NCBI GenBank assembly: GCA_947500775.1
Contig: CANMTD010000002.1
Location: 434,001 to 498,000 of the forward strand
Length of the DNA stretch: 64,000 nucleotides
Origin: an uncultured Paracoccaceae bacterium
GTDB taxonomy: Bacteria > Pseudomonadota > Alphaproteobacteria > Rhodobacterales > Rhodobacteraceae
Direction: 5' to 3'
Made by a program: the position numbers and the translations under genes. Below, in pieces: positions 52,212-61,993 of this stretch; within the stretch, counting starts at the first letter, position 1; the number at the start of each line of letters is the position of its first letter. Under the pieces are notes generated by a model. It made no database searches. It saw only the letters and a list, made by a program, of their open reading frames with translations, and was not told where the DNA came from.

Positions 52212-53468
52212 CTAGCTGGCTGTGCTGCTGCCCAGATCGCGGAACTGTTTTTCCTGCCGGGCGGTCCACAGCACGGTCAGGACATAGCCGTCCTCGGTCT
52301 GGTCTTCGCTTTCGACCACGCCCTGTTCGAACAGCCAGGCGCGGCGGCGGCCTTCGGCAAAGGTCAGTGTCAGTGTCTGACTGGTGCGCTCTTCGTCCAG
52401 AATGCGGCCGACCGCATCCATCAGGGCCTCGACCCCTTCGCCGGTCAGCGCCGACATCGTCTGAATCGCCTCGTCCCGATCCGCGCGCACGCCAAGGGCC
52501 GCACGGCGGTCGTCGTCCAGCTGATCGATCTTGTTCCAGACCTCGATCATCGGCGTGGTTTCGGCCACGCCCAGATCGGTCAGGATCGCGGCCACATCGC
52601 GGGCCTGTTCCATTGTATCAGCGTGGCTGATGTCGCGGACATGCAGGATCAGATCGGCCTCTAGCACCTCTTCCAGCGTGGCGCGGAATGCCGCCACCAG
52701 CTGCGTCGGCAGGTCCGAGATGAAGCCCACCGTATCGCTAAGGATGATCTTCTTGCCCGACGGCAGGGTGATGCCGCGCATCGTGGGGTCCAGCGTCGCG
52801 AACAGCATGTCCTCGGCCATGACATCGGCCCCGGTCAGCCGGTTGAACAGCGTCGATTTGCCCGCGTTGGTGTACCCCACCAGCGCCACCACCGGGAACG
52901 GCACCTTCTTGCGGGCGGCGCGGTGCAGGGTGCGGGTCTTGGCGACCTTGGTCAACTGGCGGCGCAGGCGGGTGATCGCCTCGTCAATCGCGCGGCGGTC
53001 CGCCTCGATCTGGGTTTCACCGGGTCCGCCGACAAACCCCAGCCCGCCCCTTTGGCGTTCCAGGTGGGTCCAGGCGCGCACCAGCCGGGTGCGCTGAAAC
53101 GACAGGGCGGCCAGTTCGACCTGCAACACACCTTCGCGGGTGCGGGCCCGGTCGGCAAAGATTTCCAGGATCAACCCGGTGCGATCCAGAAGCTTGACCT
53201 TCCATTCGCGTTCCAGATTGCGCTGTTGCACCGGCGTGACCGGCCCGTCGACCAGAACAAGATCGATCTCGGCCGCCTCAAGGGCCGCGCCGATCTCTTC
53301 GACCTTGCCGGTTCCGAACAGCAACCCCGGTTTCGCCTTGGCCAGCGGCACAACCTCTGCGCCAACGACCACGAGTTCAGGCAAAGCCGCCGCCAGCGCA
53401 ACCGCCTCCTGCAGCGCAGGGGCTGCGGGACGGCGTTGCCGGTCGGTGGCAATGTCGGGGTGCAACAC
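52212..53468 (-). CDS. hflX: GTPase HflX
   Basis: 418 residues from a GTG at 53468. HflX N-terminal domain with LLFGTGKVEEIGAAL, GPVTPVQQRNLEREWKVKLLDRTGLILEIF (split by eye) and GGLGFVGGPGETQIEADRRAI. G domain: GYTNAGKSTLFN, DPTMRGI, DTVGFISDLP, NKIDQ. It is a ribosome-binding GTPase linked to heat stress and stalled subunits. It lies 44 bases after hfq, the usual hfq-hflX order. The frame is open further up with family-like residues (TRAWVLHPD), but no ATG, GTG or TTG lies before the hfq end, so the true start is uncertain. Confidence 0.93.
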   Translation of the reverse strand: MLHPDIATDRQRRPAAPALQEAVALAAALPELVVVGAEVVPLAKAKPGLLFGTGKVEEIGAALEAAEIDLVLVDGPVTPVQQRNLEREWKVKLLDRTGLILEIFADRARTREGVLQVELAALSFQRTRLVRAWTHLERQRGGLGFVGGPGETQIEADRRAIDEAITRLRRQLTKVAKTRTLHRAARKKVPFPVVALVGYTNAGKSTLFNRLTGADVMAEDMLFATLDPTMRGITLPSGKKIILSDTVGFISDLPTQLVAAFRATLEEVLEADLILHVRDISHADTMEQARDVAAILTDLGVAETTPMIEVWNKIDQLDDDRRAALGVRADRDEAIQTMSALTGEGVEALMDAVGRILDEERTSQTLTLTFAEGRRRAWLFEQGVVESEDQTEDGYVLTVLWTARQEKQFRDLGSSTAS

Positions 53469-53512
53469 CCAGGCGCGCGTCAGACGCGGCCCGTGATCCT
53501 CAAAACCCGTGA

Positions 53513-53746
53513 TTATTCCTCGCCATCATAAAGATTGATCGGCTGAGAGGGCATGATCGTTGAAATCGCGTGTTTATATACAAGTTGCGACTGGCCATCC
53601 CGGCGCAGCAGCACACAAAAATTATCAAACCAGGTGATAACACCCTGCAACTTGACACCGTTGATCAAAAAGATCGTGACGGGCACTTTGGTTTTACGGA
53701 CATGATTAAGAAATGCGTCTTGCAAATTCTGTTTGTCGGCAGCCAT
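53513..53746 (-). CDS. hfq: RNA chaperone Hfq
   Basis: 77 residues, the short alphaproteobacterial form. Sm1: [29 protein letters not shown] (split by eye) and Sm2: [14 protein letters not shown]. The hexamer proximal face residues Gln9, Phe43, Lys57 and His58 are in place. It helps small RNAs act on mRNAs, so the candidate small RNAs in this window may depend on it. The gene has a 135-base upstream space after trkH, enough for its own promoter, and it is followed by hflX. Confidence 0.98.
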   Translation of the reverse strand: MAADKQNLQDAFLNHVRKTKVPVTIFLINGVKLQGVITWFDNFCVLLRRDGQSQLVYKHAISTIMPSQPINLYDGEE

Positions 53747-53881
53747 TGGTTCTTTGCCTTTTTTTGGGTCTGCCCTTAGCGGGACAGTCTTTATCGCACA
53801 CGTCTTTAAGTATGGAGTGCTGACGCAAGAGATTCCAGCCCCAAAAACAGTTCGTTATTTGGGTATTTTGCAGGCGCGGCA

Positions 53882-55390
53882 TTATTTCCGCCAAAACTCC
53901 GGGTTCAGCAGGGCGATGATCGCCAGTGTTTCCAGCCGTCCCAGAATCATTGCCGCCGCCAGGATCATCTTGGCAACCTCCCCCAAGTCCGCATAGCTGA
54001 TGGCGGCCTCGCCCCCCACGGCGGCCAGCGGCCCGGTGGTCGACAGCGCCGCGATCGACAGGACGGTCGAGGATTCGAACCCCAGCCCGGTCAGGGACAG
54101 GGCCGCGATGATCAGCGCAAGGCTAAGCGCGAACAGCATGAAAAACACCCATGCGATATAGGCGCCCTGCCGCCGGATATGGCGGGCAAAGGCCCCCGAT
54201 CCGCCGACCGAGGACGGGTGGATCAGCTTGTCCATCTCGCGGATGCCGTGTTTGTACAGCGCATAGACCCGCAACAGTTTGACCCCGCCCGCGGTGGTGG
54301 CCACCCCGCCCCCGATCAGCGCCAGCCCCATCAGGATCAGCCCCGGCGTCTGCAGCCCCGACCAGTCGCGCGCCTGCGCCCAGTCGGCCGAGACGAACCC
54401 GGTGGTCGACAGATACGACAGCACGGTGAAAATACTGCCCCAGAGCGCGCGGATGGCGGCAAAGAAATTCTGTTGTTCATCAATGTCATAGGCCCCCAGC
54501 CAATGCCGCACGAACAGCAGCACCGGGATCAGAACCACGCAAGCGACACCCAGCGCGATTTCGGGGTCATTGCGCAGACGCCGCGCCGTTTCGGTCTGGA
54601 AATCCACGGTGAAGCTTTGTCTGGAAATCGCAAAACCGAAGAACAGAAAGATCAGCGCCTCGACCGCGAAACCACCGGTGCCGCCATCCACGCCGCCGAC
54701 GGGGGAAATGCCACTGGTGGCCATGGTCGACATCGCGTGACAGATCGCGACAAAGGGGATTTCACCGGCCAGCACCAGACCCAGCCACAACAGCCCCGTC
54801 AGACCGGTATAGATCGGCAACAGATGCACGCCGAACCGCAGCAGCCGTTCGCGCGGATCGCGGCCGGCGAATTGTTCAAACGTGGTGGAGCCGCCGAACG
54901 AACTGGCCGTCACCTCGAACCCGCCCAGATTCATCGGGGCCAGAATGGCGATCGCCGTCACCCAGACGAAATATCCGCCCAGCCAGCCAACCAGCGCGCG
55001 CCACAGATGCACGGTCGACGACACCCGCCCCGGCGCATCCAGCAGCGACGCACCGGTGGTGGTGAAACTGGACACCATTTCGAAATAGGCGTTCAGAAAG
55101 GTGGTGTTGCCCACCGCCTCGTACAGCGGCACGGCCAGAATGACCGGCAGACCGGCAAAGCCGAACAGCAGCGCCAGCAGGTGGCTGCGCGACAGGTTGC
55201 GAGCCTGAGTATTGTAGGACGCGATGGCCAGCAGCAGCGTCAGCACCGAAAACAGCAGCCCCGAGTAAAAGAACCCGCGCGCCGCCTGCCAATCGCGCAC
55301 CGCAACACCGTGCAGAAACGGAATGAACATGGCCAGGGCGCCGATGCCCATCAGGATAATCACGAAATGGACGTTCAGAATCCGGCGCAT
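53882..55390 (-). CDS. trkH: Trk potassium uptake protein TrkH
   Basis: 502 residues from the ATG at 55390. Multiple transmembrane segments with four pore repeats: FTTTGASLLDAP, MSTMATSGISPVGG, LSTTGFVSADWAQ and LSTTGPLAAVGG, each with the Thr-Gly filter turn. It moves K+ with TrkA as cytoplasmic regulator. It is 4 bases from the trkA stop on the same strand, so cotranslated. Codon use and length are normal. Confidence 0.96.
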   Translation of the reverse strand: MRRILNVHFVIILMGIGALAMFIPFLHGVAVRDWQAARGFFYSGLLFSVLTLLLAIASYNTQARNLSRSHLLALLFGFAGLPVILAVPLYEAVGNTTFLNAYFEMVSSFTTTGASLLDAPGRVSSTVHLWRALVGWLGGYFVWVTAIAILAPMNLGGFEVTASSFGGSTTFEQFAGRDPRERLLRFGVHLLPIYTGLTGLLWLGLVLAGEIPFVAICHAMSTMATSGISPVGGVDGGTGGFAVEALIFLFFGFAISRQSFTVDFQTETARRLRNDPEIALGVACVVLIPVLLFVRHWLGAYDIDEQQNFFAAIRALWGSIFTVLSYLSTTGFVSADWAQARDWSGLQTPGLILMGLALIGGGVATTAGGVKLLRVYALYKHGIREMDKLIHPSSVGGSGAFARHIRRQGAYIAWVFFMLFALSLALIIAALSLTGLGFESSTVLSIAALSTTGPLAAVGGEAAISYADLGEVAKMILAAAMILGRLETLAIIALLNPEFWRK

Positions 55391-55394
55391 CGCA

Positions 55395-56771
55395 CTAGAA
55401 GAAATCGATGGAGACCTGCAACAGGCGCTCCACCTCGGGCACATCCGCGGTCAGGGCAAACAGCGCGATCACATCGCCCTCTTCGATGCGCAGCTCGCCG
55501 GTTGGCTTGACGACCTTGCCGCTTTTCATCACCGCGCCCACCAGCACGCCTTCAGGGAAATCGATGTCGCGGATCTGGCGCCCGGCGATGGGCGAGGTCG
55601 ACAGGACCTGCGCCTCGATCACCTCGGCCTCGGCATCGCCGATGGAATAGACCCCCCGCACCCGTCCGTGCCGGATATGGCGCAGGATCGAACTGACCGT
55701 GGTCGAGCGCGGGTTGATATAGGCATCGATCCCAAGCGGGCCCATCAGCGGCACCAGACTGGGGTCGTTCACAAGGCTGATCGCCATCTGGCATCCGGCG
55801 GATTTGGCCCGCACAGCGGCCAGCAGGTTGGTCTTGTCGTCATCGGTGATCGCCAGAACCGCGTCGGCGGTTTCGACGCTGGCCTCGGTCAGCAGATCCA
55901 TGTTCATGCCGTCCCCGTGCAGAACGATGGTGCGTTCCAGCGCGTCGGCGGCCTTTTCGGCCCGTCCACGGTTCTTTTCGATCACCTTGGCACGCACGCG
56001 GACCGCGCGGCCCTCAAGCTCCTTGGCGACCGCCAGACCGACATTGCCACCGCCGATGATGATCACCCGTTCCTGCCGTTTCGTGGTCTTGCCAAAAATT
56101 TCCAGCGTGCGGTTCACGTCTTCGACCTGCGAAAACACATAGACCTGATCGCCGGGGAACAGCTGGTCGCCCGGTTCCGGCGAAAACAGCGTGCCTTCGC
56201 GGCGCACGCCGACAACGATGGCCTTCAGCGTCGAAAACAGATCGGTCAGCTGGCGCAGCGGCGTATTGATGACCGGGCAATCCTCTTCGATCACCACGCC
56301 CAGAAGCTGCGCCTTGCCATCCAGAAAGTTTTCCGTGTCAAAGGCGGCGGGCGCGGCCAGCCGTTGCAACGCGGCCTCGGCCACCTCGCGTTCGGGGCTG
56401 ATCACCACGTCGATCGGCATGTGGTCACGCCGGTAGAGGTCCGAATAGATCGCCGTCAGATAGCTTTGCGCCCTCAGCCGGGCGATTTTGCGCGGAATGG
56501 CGAACACCGAATGCGCGACCTGACAGGTGACCATGTTCACCTCGTCCGAATGGGTGGCAGCGATGATCATATCGGCGTCCCGCGCCCCGGCCCGGTCCAG
56601 AATATCAGGGTACGAGGCGAACCCCGCGACCCCCTGAACATCCAGCGAATCTGTGGCGCGACGCACCAGATCGGCATTGTTGTCGACCACGGTCACATCG
56701 TTTTTTTCATTGGCCAGATGGCGGGCGATCTGCCAGCCAACCTGACCTGCCCCACAAATGATAACCTTCAT
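55395..56771 (-). CDS. trkA: Trk potassium uptake regulator TrkA
   Basis: 458 residues with two RCK units. Each has a Rossmann NAD motif (GAGQVG at 7-12; GGGNVG near 240) followed by TrkA_C. It binds NAD(H)/ATP and gates TrkH. The pair is placed behind ntrX, as in many alphaproteobacteria, possibly linking K+ and glutamate with nitrogen status. All motifs are complete. Confidence 0.97.
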   Translation of the reverse strand: MKVIICGAGQVGWQIARHLANEKNDVTVVDNNADLVRRATDSLDVQGVAGFASYPDILDRAGARDADMIIAATHSDEVNMVTCQVAHSVFAIPRKIARLRAQSYLTAIYSDLYRRDHMPIDVVISPEREVAEAALQRLAAPAAFDTENFLDGKAQLLGVVIEEDCPVINTPLRQLTDLFSTLKAIVVGVRREGTLFSPEPGDQLFPGDQVYVFSQVEDVNRTLEIFGKTTKRQERVIIIGGGNVGLAVAKELEGRAVRVRAKVIEKNRGRAEKAADALERTIVLHGDGMNMDLLTEASVETADAVLAITDDDKTNLLAAVRAKSAGCQMAISLVNDPSLVPLMGPLGIDAYINPRSTTVSSILRHIRHGRVRGVYSIGDAEAEVIEAQVLSTSPIAGRQIRDIDFPEGVLVGAVMKSGKVVKPTGELRIEEGDVIALFALTADVPEVERLLQVSIDFF

Positions 56772-56826
56772 TCACGCGTCCTGATTGCGACAGTGATCTC
56801 ATCCTTCGCAGATGCGCCCCACAGGG

Positions 56827-58236
56827 TCAATCGGTGGCTGCGGCCTCGTCCACATGGGCCACCCGTGCGCCGGCCTTGTTCGAGGTGACCACCCCAAGCG
56901 ATTTCAGCTTGCGGTGCAACGCGGACCGTTCCATGCCGACAAAGGTGGCGGTGCGGCTGATATTGCCGCCGAAGCGGTTGATCTGGGTCAGCAGATATTC
57001 ACGTTCGAACACCTCGCGCGCTTCGCGCAGCGGCAGCGTGGCCAGAACTCCGCTTAGCGATGTTCCCTGACCGGCCGCGCCCTGATCGGACTGCGATGGC
57101 AGCTCTGACGCGGCAATCGCCCCCGTCGCCTCGCCCAGGATCAGCAGCCGTTCGATCACGTTCTTAAGCTGGCGCACGTTGCCGGGCCATTGCATGGTCT
57201 GCAACAGCGCCTCGGCCTCTTCGCTCATTTCGCGCAGCGGCAGGCCCTGGGTGCGGTTGAAATCGGCGATGAAATGGCGGGCGAGTTCGGGGATATCCTC
57301 GCGCCGGTCTTCAAGCGAGGGCACGCTGATCGGTACCACATTCAGGCGGTGATACAGCTCTTGCCGGAAACGTTCTTCGTTAATTTCGGCCTGCAAGTCT
57401 TTGTTTGTACTTGATATAACGCGAATATCGACGCGCACGTTATCGCCCCCGCCGACGCGCTGGAACTGTTGATCGACCAGCACCCGCAGAATCTTGGACT
57501 GGGTGCCCAGCGGCATATCGGCCACCTCGTCGAAATACAGCACACCGCCGTGGGCCTGTTCCAGCAACCCCGGTTCAACACCGCGATCCGCGCCTTCGCG
57601 ACCGAACAGGACCTCTTCCATCCGGTCCGGTTCGATCGAGGCGGAATTGACCGAAATGAACGGACCGTTGGCGCGGTTCGAATTGGCGTGAATGAAACGC
57701 GCCGCCACCTCTTTGCCGCAGCCCGCAGGCCCCGACAGCATCACCCGACCGTTGGATTTCGTGACCTTTTCCAACTGTGTTTTCAACACTTTGAAGGCCG
57801 TACATGATCCGATCATATCGGAGGATGTCACATCGCGGCGGCGCAGTTCTATGTTTTCGCGGCGCAGGCGGGACGCCTCCATCGCGCGGCTGATCACCAC
57901 CATCAGCTGGTCGATGTTGAATGGTTTTTCGATAAAGTCATAGGCGCCCTGTTTGATCGCCGCGACCGCGATTTCAATGTTGCCATGACCCGAGATGATG
58001 ACGATCGGGATGTCGGGATTATCGCGTTTGACGCTGGTCAGAATATCGATCCCGTCCATACGGCTGTCTTTCAGCCAGATATCAAGGATCATCAGCGCCG
58101 GGGGATCGGCGTTGATTTCATTCATGCATTCATCTGAATTGGCCGCCAGACGGGTTGTATACCCTTCGTCCCGCAGAATATCCGAGACCAATTCGCGAAT
58201 ATCGCGTTCGTCATCGATAATCAGAATATCGCCCAT
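56827..58236 (-). CDS. ntrX: Nitrogen-related response regulator NtrX
   Basis: 469 residues from the ATG at 58236 (AAGGTG upstream). Receiver domain with Asp about 52 in ILDIWL, AAA+ domain with Walker A GPAGCGKE and Walker B-like LYFDEV, and a C-terminal Fis-type HTH (SRTATFVGMERSALHRKLKSLG). In place of the GAFTGA loop that contacts sigma-54, the sequence reads VLFGREGADRGVEPGLLEQAHGG; the loop is missing. So it should not activate sigma-54 promoters, and likely acts as a repressor or sigma-70 type regulator. Partner NtrY is directly upstream. It also lies upstream of trkAH. Confidence 0.95.
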   Translation of the reverse strand: MGDILIIDDERDIRELVSDILRDEGYTTRLAANSDECMNEINADPPALMILDIWLKDSRMDGIDILTSVKRDNPDIPIVIISGHGNIEIAVAAIKQGAYDFIEKPFNIDQLMVVISRAMEASRLRRENIELRRRDVTSSDMIGSCTAFKVLKTQLEKVTKSNGRVMLSGPAGCGKEVAARFIHANSNRANGPFISVNSASIEPDRMEEVLFGREGADRGVEPGLLEQAHGGVLYFDEVADMPLGTQSKILRVLVDQQFQRVGGGDNVRVDIRVISSTNKDLQAEINEERFRQELYHRLNVVPISVPSLEDRREDIPELARHFIADFNRTQGLPLREMSEEAEALLQTMQWPGNVRQLKNVIERLLILGEATGAIAASELPSQSDQGAAGQGTSLSGVLATLPLREAREVFEREYLLTQINRFGGNISRTATFVGMERSALHRKLKSLGVVTSNKAGARVAHVDEAAATD

Positions 58237-58261
58237 TTTCACCTTTTCCTCGCCTGTTCCG

Positions 58262-60538
58262 CTATTCGGCCACCGCCGGCAGGTCCGTTTGTTGGTTTTC
58301 TGCTGCAACCGGCAAACGAATCTCGGCCAGGGCCCCATAGTGGGTGTTGCCCTCAAATACGGGGGCATCGCTCAGTTGCAGCGTGCCGCCATGCTCTTCA
58401 ATGATCTTTTTCACGATGGACAGGCCCAGCCCTGTGCCCTTTTCGCGGGTCGTGACATAGGGTTCGAACAGCCGCGCCCGATCTTCGGGCAGGCCGATCC
58501 CATTGTCGGCAATCCTGATATCCGCCGCCCCCTTGGACAGCGACATCGACACCCGTATTTCGGGGGTCAGATTCTCGGCTGCGCCCTTTTCAATCAGGCT
58601 TTCAATGGCTTCGCCTGCGTTCTTGATAAGATTTGTCAGCGCCTGCGAAATCATCGTACCGTCGATATCCGCCAAAACCGGCTGATCCGGCAGATCGGTG
58701 ACAAAGCGCACCCCGGGCTGGCCGCTTTCCTGCAGGACCACCGCGTCGCGCAGCAGCAGGGTCAGATCGCCCAAACGACGTTCGGGTTCCGGCATGCGGG
58801 CGAATTTGGAAAACTCGTCCACGATGCGGCGCAAGTCGTTGGTCTGGCGCACAATAACGTCGGTGTATTGGTCCAGCGCCTCGGCCTCGTCCCCGACCAG
58901 ACCGCGGAATTTGCGCTTGATGCGTTCGGCCGACAACTGGATCGGTGTCAGCGGGTTCTTGATCTCATGCGCGATGCGGCGGGCGACGTCGCCCCAGGCC
59001 GCCATCCGCTGAGCCGACACCAGATCGGTCACATCGTCGAAGGCCACCACGTAACCTTCGGGCTGTCCGGCGGTGTTGCGACGTGTCGCCAGCCGGACCA
59101 GCAGGTTTTCCATCTTGCCCGCGCGCGACAGTTTCACCTCTTTCTGAACGTCTTCGCCGCCTGCCTCAAGCAGACGCTGAAACAGCGGCGCGAATTCCGG
59201 CACGGCGGCCTTCAGGTCCAGTTCATGATCGCGGTCCTCGTCCAGCCCAAGGATGCGCATCGCCGATCGGTTCATGAAATCGATCCGCCCGCGCGTGTCC
59301 AACCCGATCACCCCCGAGGTGACCGAGCCCAGCACGGAATCGAACAGACGCCGCTGTCGTTCGGTGGTGCGGTTGTTTTCCAACAGGCTTTCACGCTGCC
59401 CCTTCAACTGGCGGGTCATCTGGTTGAAGATGCGGCCCAGCATGGCAATCTCGTCATCGCCCTTTTCCTCGCGCACCTGAACGTCCAGATCCCCCGATCC
59501 GACCCGCTGTGCGGCCCCCGCCAGCCGCCCGACCGGGCGCGCCAGACGTTCGGCAAACCACAGGCCCAACCAGACCGCCGCCAGGATCAGAATGACCGCA
59601 AACCCCAGATACAAAAGGCCAAATTCAAACAGCAACCGGCCACGTTCGTTTTCCAGCTGTTGATAGAACCGCGCGGTTTCCTGCGTATCGTCCAGCAGGT
59701 TCAGGATTTTGCCGTCGACCGTGCGCGAAATATACAGATAGCGATCCACATAGGCCGACAATCGTATCAGCGCGCGAAATTCGTTGTTATCCCAGTCTTC
59801 GATGACCAGCACATCGCCTTTGGTGCTGGCCTCGGTAATCTGTTTTGGCGAAGGCGCTTCGAAATCGAACAGATAGGATCGTTCCCCGCGGGCGCGAATT
59901 TCCGACGTCCCGTCAATCACATAGGCCTCTTTCAGCCCGCGCTGGACCTGCCCCTGCGCCTGGGTCAGCAGCTGCCGTATCTCGCCATCATCCAGAAAGA
60001 ACGTGGCCTGTCGCGCGATGTTCAGATAGCCCGCCAGCGCCTCGGCATCCTGCGCCAGATCGCGGCGATGTTCCTCTTCATAGGCTTCGGCGGCGGCAAG
60101 CGAACTGCCGACCACCTGCCGGACGCGGTCCGAAAACCACCCCTCCAGCCCGGTGTTGACGGTAAGACCGGCAAAAACGGCGACCAGAACGGTGGGGATC
60201 AGCGCGATCAGGGCAAAGACGCCGGTCAATCGCAGGTGCAGCCGTGATCCCGCCGATTGACGGCGGCGGGCCGCCACCATCTGGACCACCCGCTGCGATA
60301 CCAGTGTCGCCACGACCAGCACATAGACAAGGTCGGCCAGCAGGACCAACCGCAACTGCACGGACGAGGCCCCGCGATCCAGCGGCCCAAGCATCAGCAA
60401 TGTGACAATGGCCAGAACCGGCCCGAGGATCACCAGACCCAGCGTCGCCGCGTTCTGTACGCGCCGTTGCCGGCGCAATCGCACCAGCCGCTCCCAGGTT
60501 GCGCTCCGCGCTGCGCTTCGCACCACCAGCCTCTTCAT
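58262..60538 (-). CDS. ntrY: Nitrogen-related sensor kinase NtrY
   Basis: 758 residues. N-terminal helices about 30-52, 65-85 and 105-130, a periplasmic sensor region about 130-305, a fourth helix about 308-335, then HAMP, PAS (IDFMNRSAMRILGLDE), HisKA with [20 protein letters not shown], and HATPase with NAGEAIESL, DNGIGLPED and KGTGLGLSIVKKIIEEHGG. It phosphorylates NtrX; homologues sense redox or nitrogen. It is 25 bases from ntrX. The gap of 84 bases before it (after ntrC) may hold a promoter. Confidence 0.96.
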   Translation of the reverse strand: MKRLVVRSAARSATWERLVRLRRQRRVQNAATLGLVILGPVLAIVTLLMLGPLDRGASSVQLRLVLLADLVYVLVVATLVSQRVVQMVAARRRQSAGSRLHLRLTGVFALIALIPTVLVAVFAGLTVNTGLEGWFSDRVRQVVGSSLAAAEAYEEEHRRDLAQDAEALAGYLNIARQATFFLDDGEIRQLLTQAQGQVQRGLKEAYVIDGTSEIRARGERSYLFDFEAPSPKQITEASTKGDVLVIEDWDNNEFRALIRLSAYVDRYLYISRTVDGKILNLLDDTQETARFYQQLENERGRLLFEFGLLYLGFAVILILAAVWLGLWFAERLARPVGRLAGAAQRVGSGDLDVQVREEKGDDEIAMLGRIFNQMTRQLKGQRESLLENNRTTERQRRLFDSVLGSVTSGVIGLDTRGRIDFMNRSAMRILGLDEDRDHELDLKAAVPEFAPLFQRLLEAGGEDVQKEVKLSRAGKMENLLVRLATRRNTAGQPEGYVVAFDDVTDLVSAQRMAAWGDVARRIAHEIKNPLTPIQLSAERIKRKFRGLVGDEAEALDQYTDVIVRQTNDLRRIVDEFSKFARMPEPERRLGDLTLLLRDAVVLQESGQPGVRFVTDLPDQPVLADIDGTMISQALTNLIKNAGEAIESLIEKGAAENLTPEIRVSMSLSKGAADIRIADNGIGLPEDRARLFEPYVTTREKGTGLGLSIVKKIIEEHGGTLQLSDAPVFEGNTHYGALAEIRLPVAAENQQTDLPAVAE

Positions 60539-60622
60539 GTTGCGCCGCTTACGCGGCAGACCGCCTTATCTGGTGTCGTCATTTTTGCCACTGGGGCAGT
60601 TGCGACACATATTGTTGCGGTT

Positions 60623-61993
60623 TTACATCAACTTTCGGCGCCGTGTCACGCGAATATCCAGATCGGTGATCTTCTTACGCAAAGTATTGCGGTTAATTCC
60701 CAAAAGATCGGCGCATTTGGCCTGATTGCCGCCGGTTGCGTCCAGCGCGATCTCGATCATCGGGGCTTCGACCTCGCGCAGGATTCGGCCATACAGCCCG
60801 GGCGGCGGCAGAACACCGCCATGCAGATCGAAATAGCGGCGCAGGTGTTTGCCGACCGAGGCCGACAGTTTTTCGCCCTCACCACCGCCGACCAGCGGTT
60901 CGATTTCCGGCTGGCTGCCCAGCACCAGTTCAACCTCGGAGCGCGCGATGATGTCTTCGGAATTGGTGACCACCAGCCGCCGGATGGTGTTTTCCAACTG
61001 GCGCACATTGCCCGGCCAGCTGTAGGCGCGCACCAGATCAAGCGCGTCTTCGGCAAATTGCCGGGCGGCCATGCCATCGCGTTCGGCGCGGGCCAGAAAG
61101 TGATCGGCCAACAGCGGAATATCATCGACCCGTTCGCGCAAAGACGGCACCGCCACGGTGACCCCGCCCAGACGATAGAACAGATCCTGCCGGAACACGC
61201 CGCTTTCCAGCTTGGCCATCAGGTCGGTCTGGCTGCTGGCCATGATCCGGGGGGCATTTTCGCCGAAACCGTCCAGCATCCGCACGATCCGCGCCTGCGC
61301 CTCGGCATCCAGATCGCCAACCTCGTCAAACAGGATCGACCCGCCCCGCGCCCGCGCGATCAGGGCCGCAGGCCCGTCCGCGCCCGCCAGATCGGGGGCT
61401 GCGGCGGTGACGAAGGGCAAGGTGCGCCGGTCCGAAAAATCATGGATCGCACGCGCGATCAGGGATTTGCCGGTGCCGCTTTCGCCGGTGATCAGCACCG
61501 GCAGTTCGGTGTTCATGACCCGCGCCACCAACCGGTACAGCGCCTGCATCTGCGGCGTCCGCCCGACCAGCGGCAGATCATCGCTTGGTTCGGCCAGCGA
61601 TGCGCCGTTCCGCGGCTGCGGCGCCCGGCGTTTGGTGTCCAGCGCGCGGGCCGCGCGTTTCATCAGGTCGGGCAAATCGAAGGGTTTGGGCAGATAATCA
61701 TAGGCCTCGGCCTCGGCCGCCTGAATGGCGGTCATGATCGTGTTCTGCGCCGAGATGACGATCACCGGCAGGCCGGGGCGTTCCTCGTTGATCCGGGGCA
61801 GCGCCTCCAGCCCGTTTCCGTCCGGCATCACCACATCCGAGATCACCAGATCGCCTTTGCCTTCCTCGACCCAGCGCATCAGCGTCATCAGCGACGAGGT
61901 GGCATGCACCTTGCACCCTGCCCGCGTCAGCGCCTGTGTCAGAACCGTGCGGATTGTCCGATCATCATCGGCGACCAGTACCGTGCCATCCAT
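60623..61993 (-). CDS. ntrC: Nitrogen regulator NtrC, GAFTGA-less type
   Basis: 456 residues. Receiver domain with Asp53 in ISDVVMP and Lys of KPFDLPD, AAA+ domain with Walker [10 protein letters not shown], Walker [39 protein letters not shown]-type region ([12 protein letters not shown]), and C-terminal Fis HTH ([16 protein letters not shown]). The usual ESELFGHEKGAFTGA block is absent; [25 protein letters not shown] stands in its place (split by eye). The same change is known in Rhodobacter capsulatus NtrC, which works with sigma-70 polymerase. It shares its first base region with the ntrB stop (overlap). Confidence 0.96.
   Translation of the reverse strand: MDGTVLVADDDRTIRTVLTQALTRAGCKVHATSSLMTLMRWVEEGKGDLVISDVVMPDGNGLEALPRINEERPGLPVIVISAQNTIMTAIQAAEAEAYDYLPKPFDLPDLMKRAARALDTKRRAPQPRNGASLAEPSDDLPLVGRTPQMQALYRLVARVMNTELPVLITGESGTGKSLIARAIHDFSDRRTLPFVTAAAPDLAGADGPAALIARARGGSILFDEVGDLDAEAQARIVRMLDGFGENAPRIMASSQTDLMAKLESGVFRQDLFYRLGGVTVAVPSLRERVDDIPLLADHFLARAERDGMAARQFAEDALDLVRAYSWPGNVRQLENTIRRLVVTNSEDIIARSEVELVLGSQPEIEPLVGGGEGEKLSASVGKHLRRYFDLHGGVLPPPGLYGRILREVEAPMIEIALDATGGNQAKCADLLGINRNTLRKKITDLDIRVTRRRKLM

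Noticed and set aside
54179-60247. Very long plus-strand open frames opposite trkH, trkA, ntrX and ntrY
   Set aside because: All are antisense to genes with complete family motifs, and none has a ribosome binding site or a known domain.
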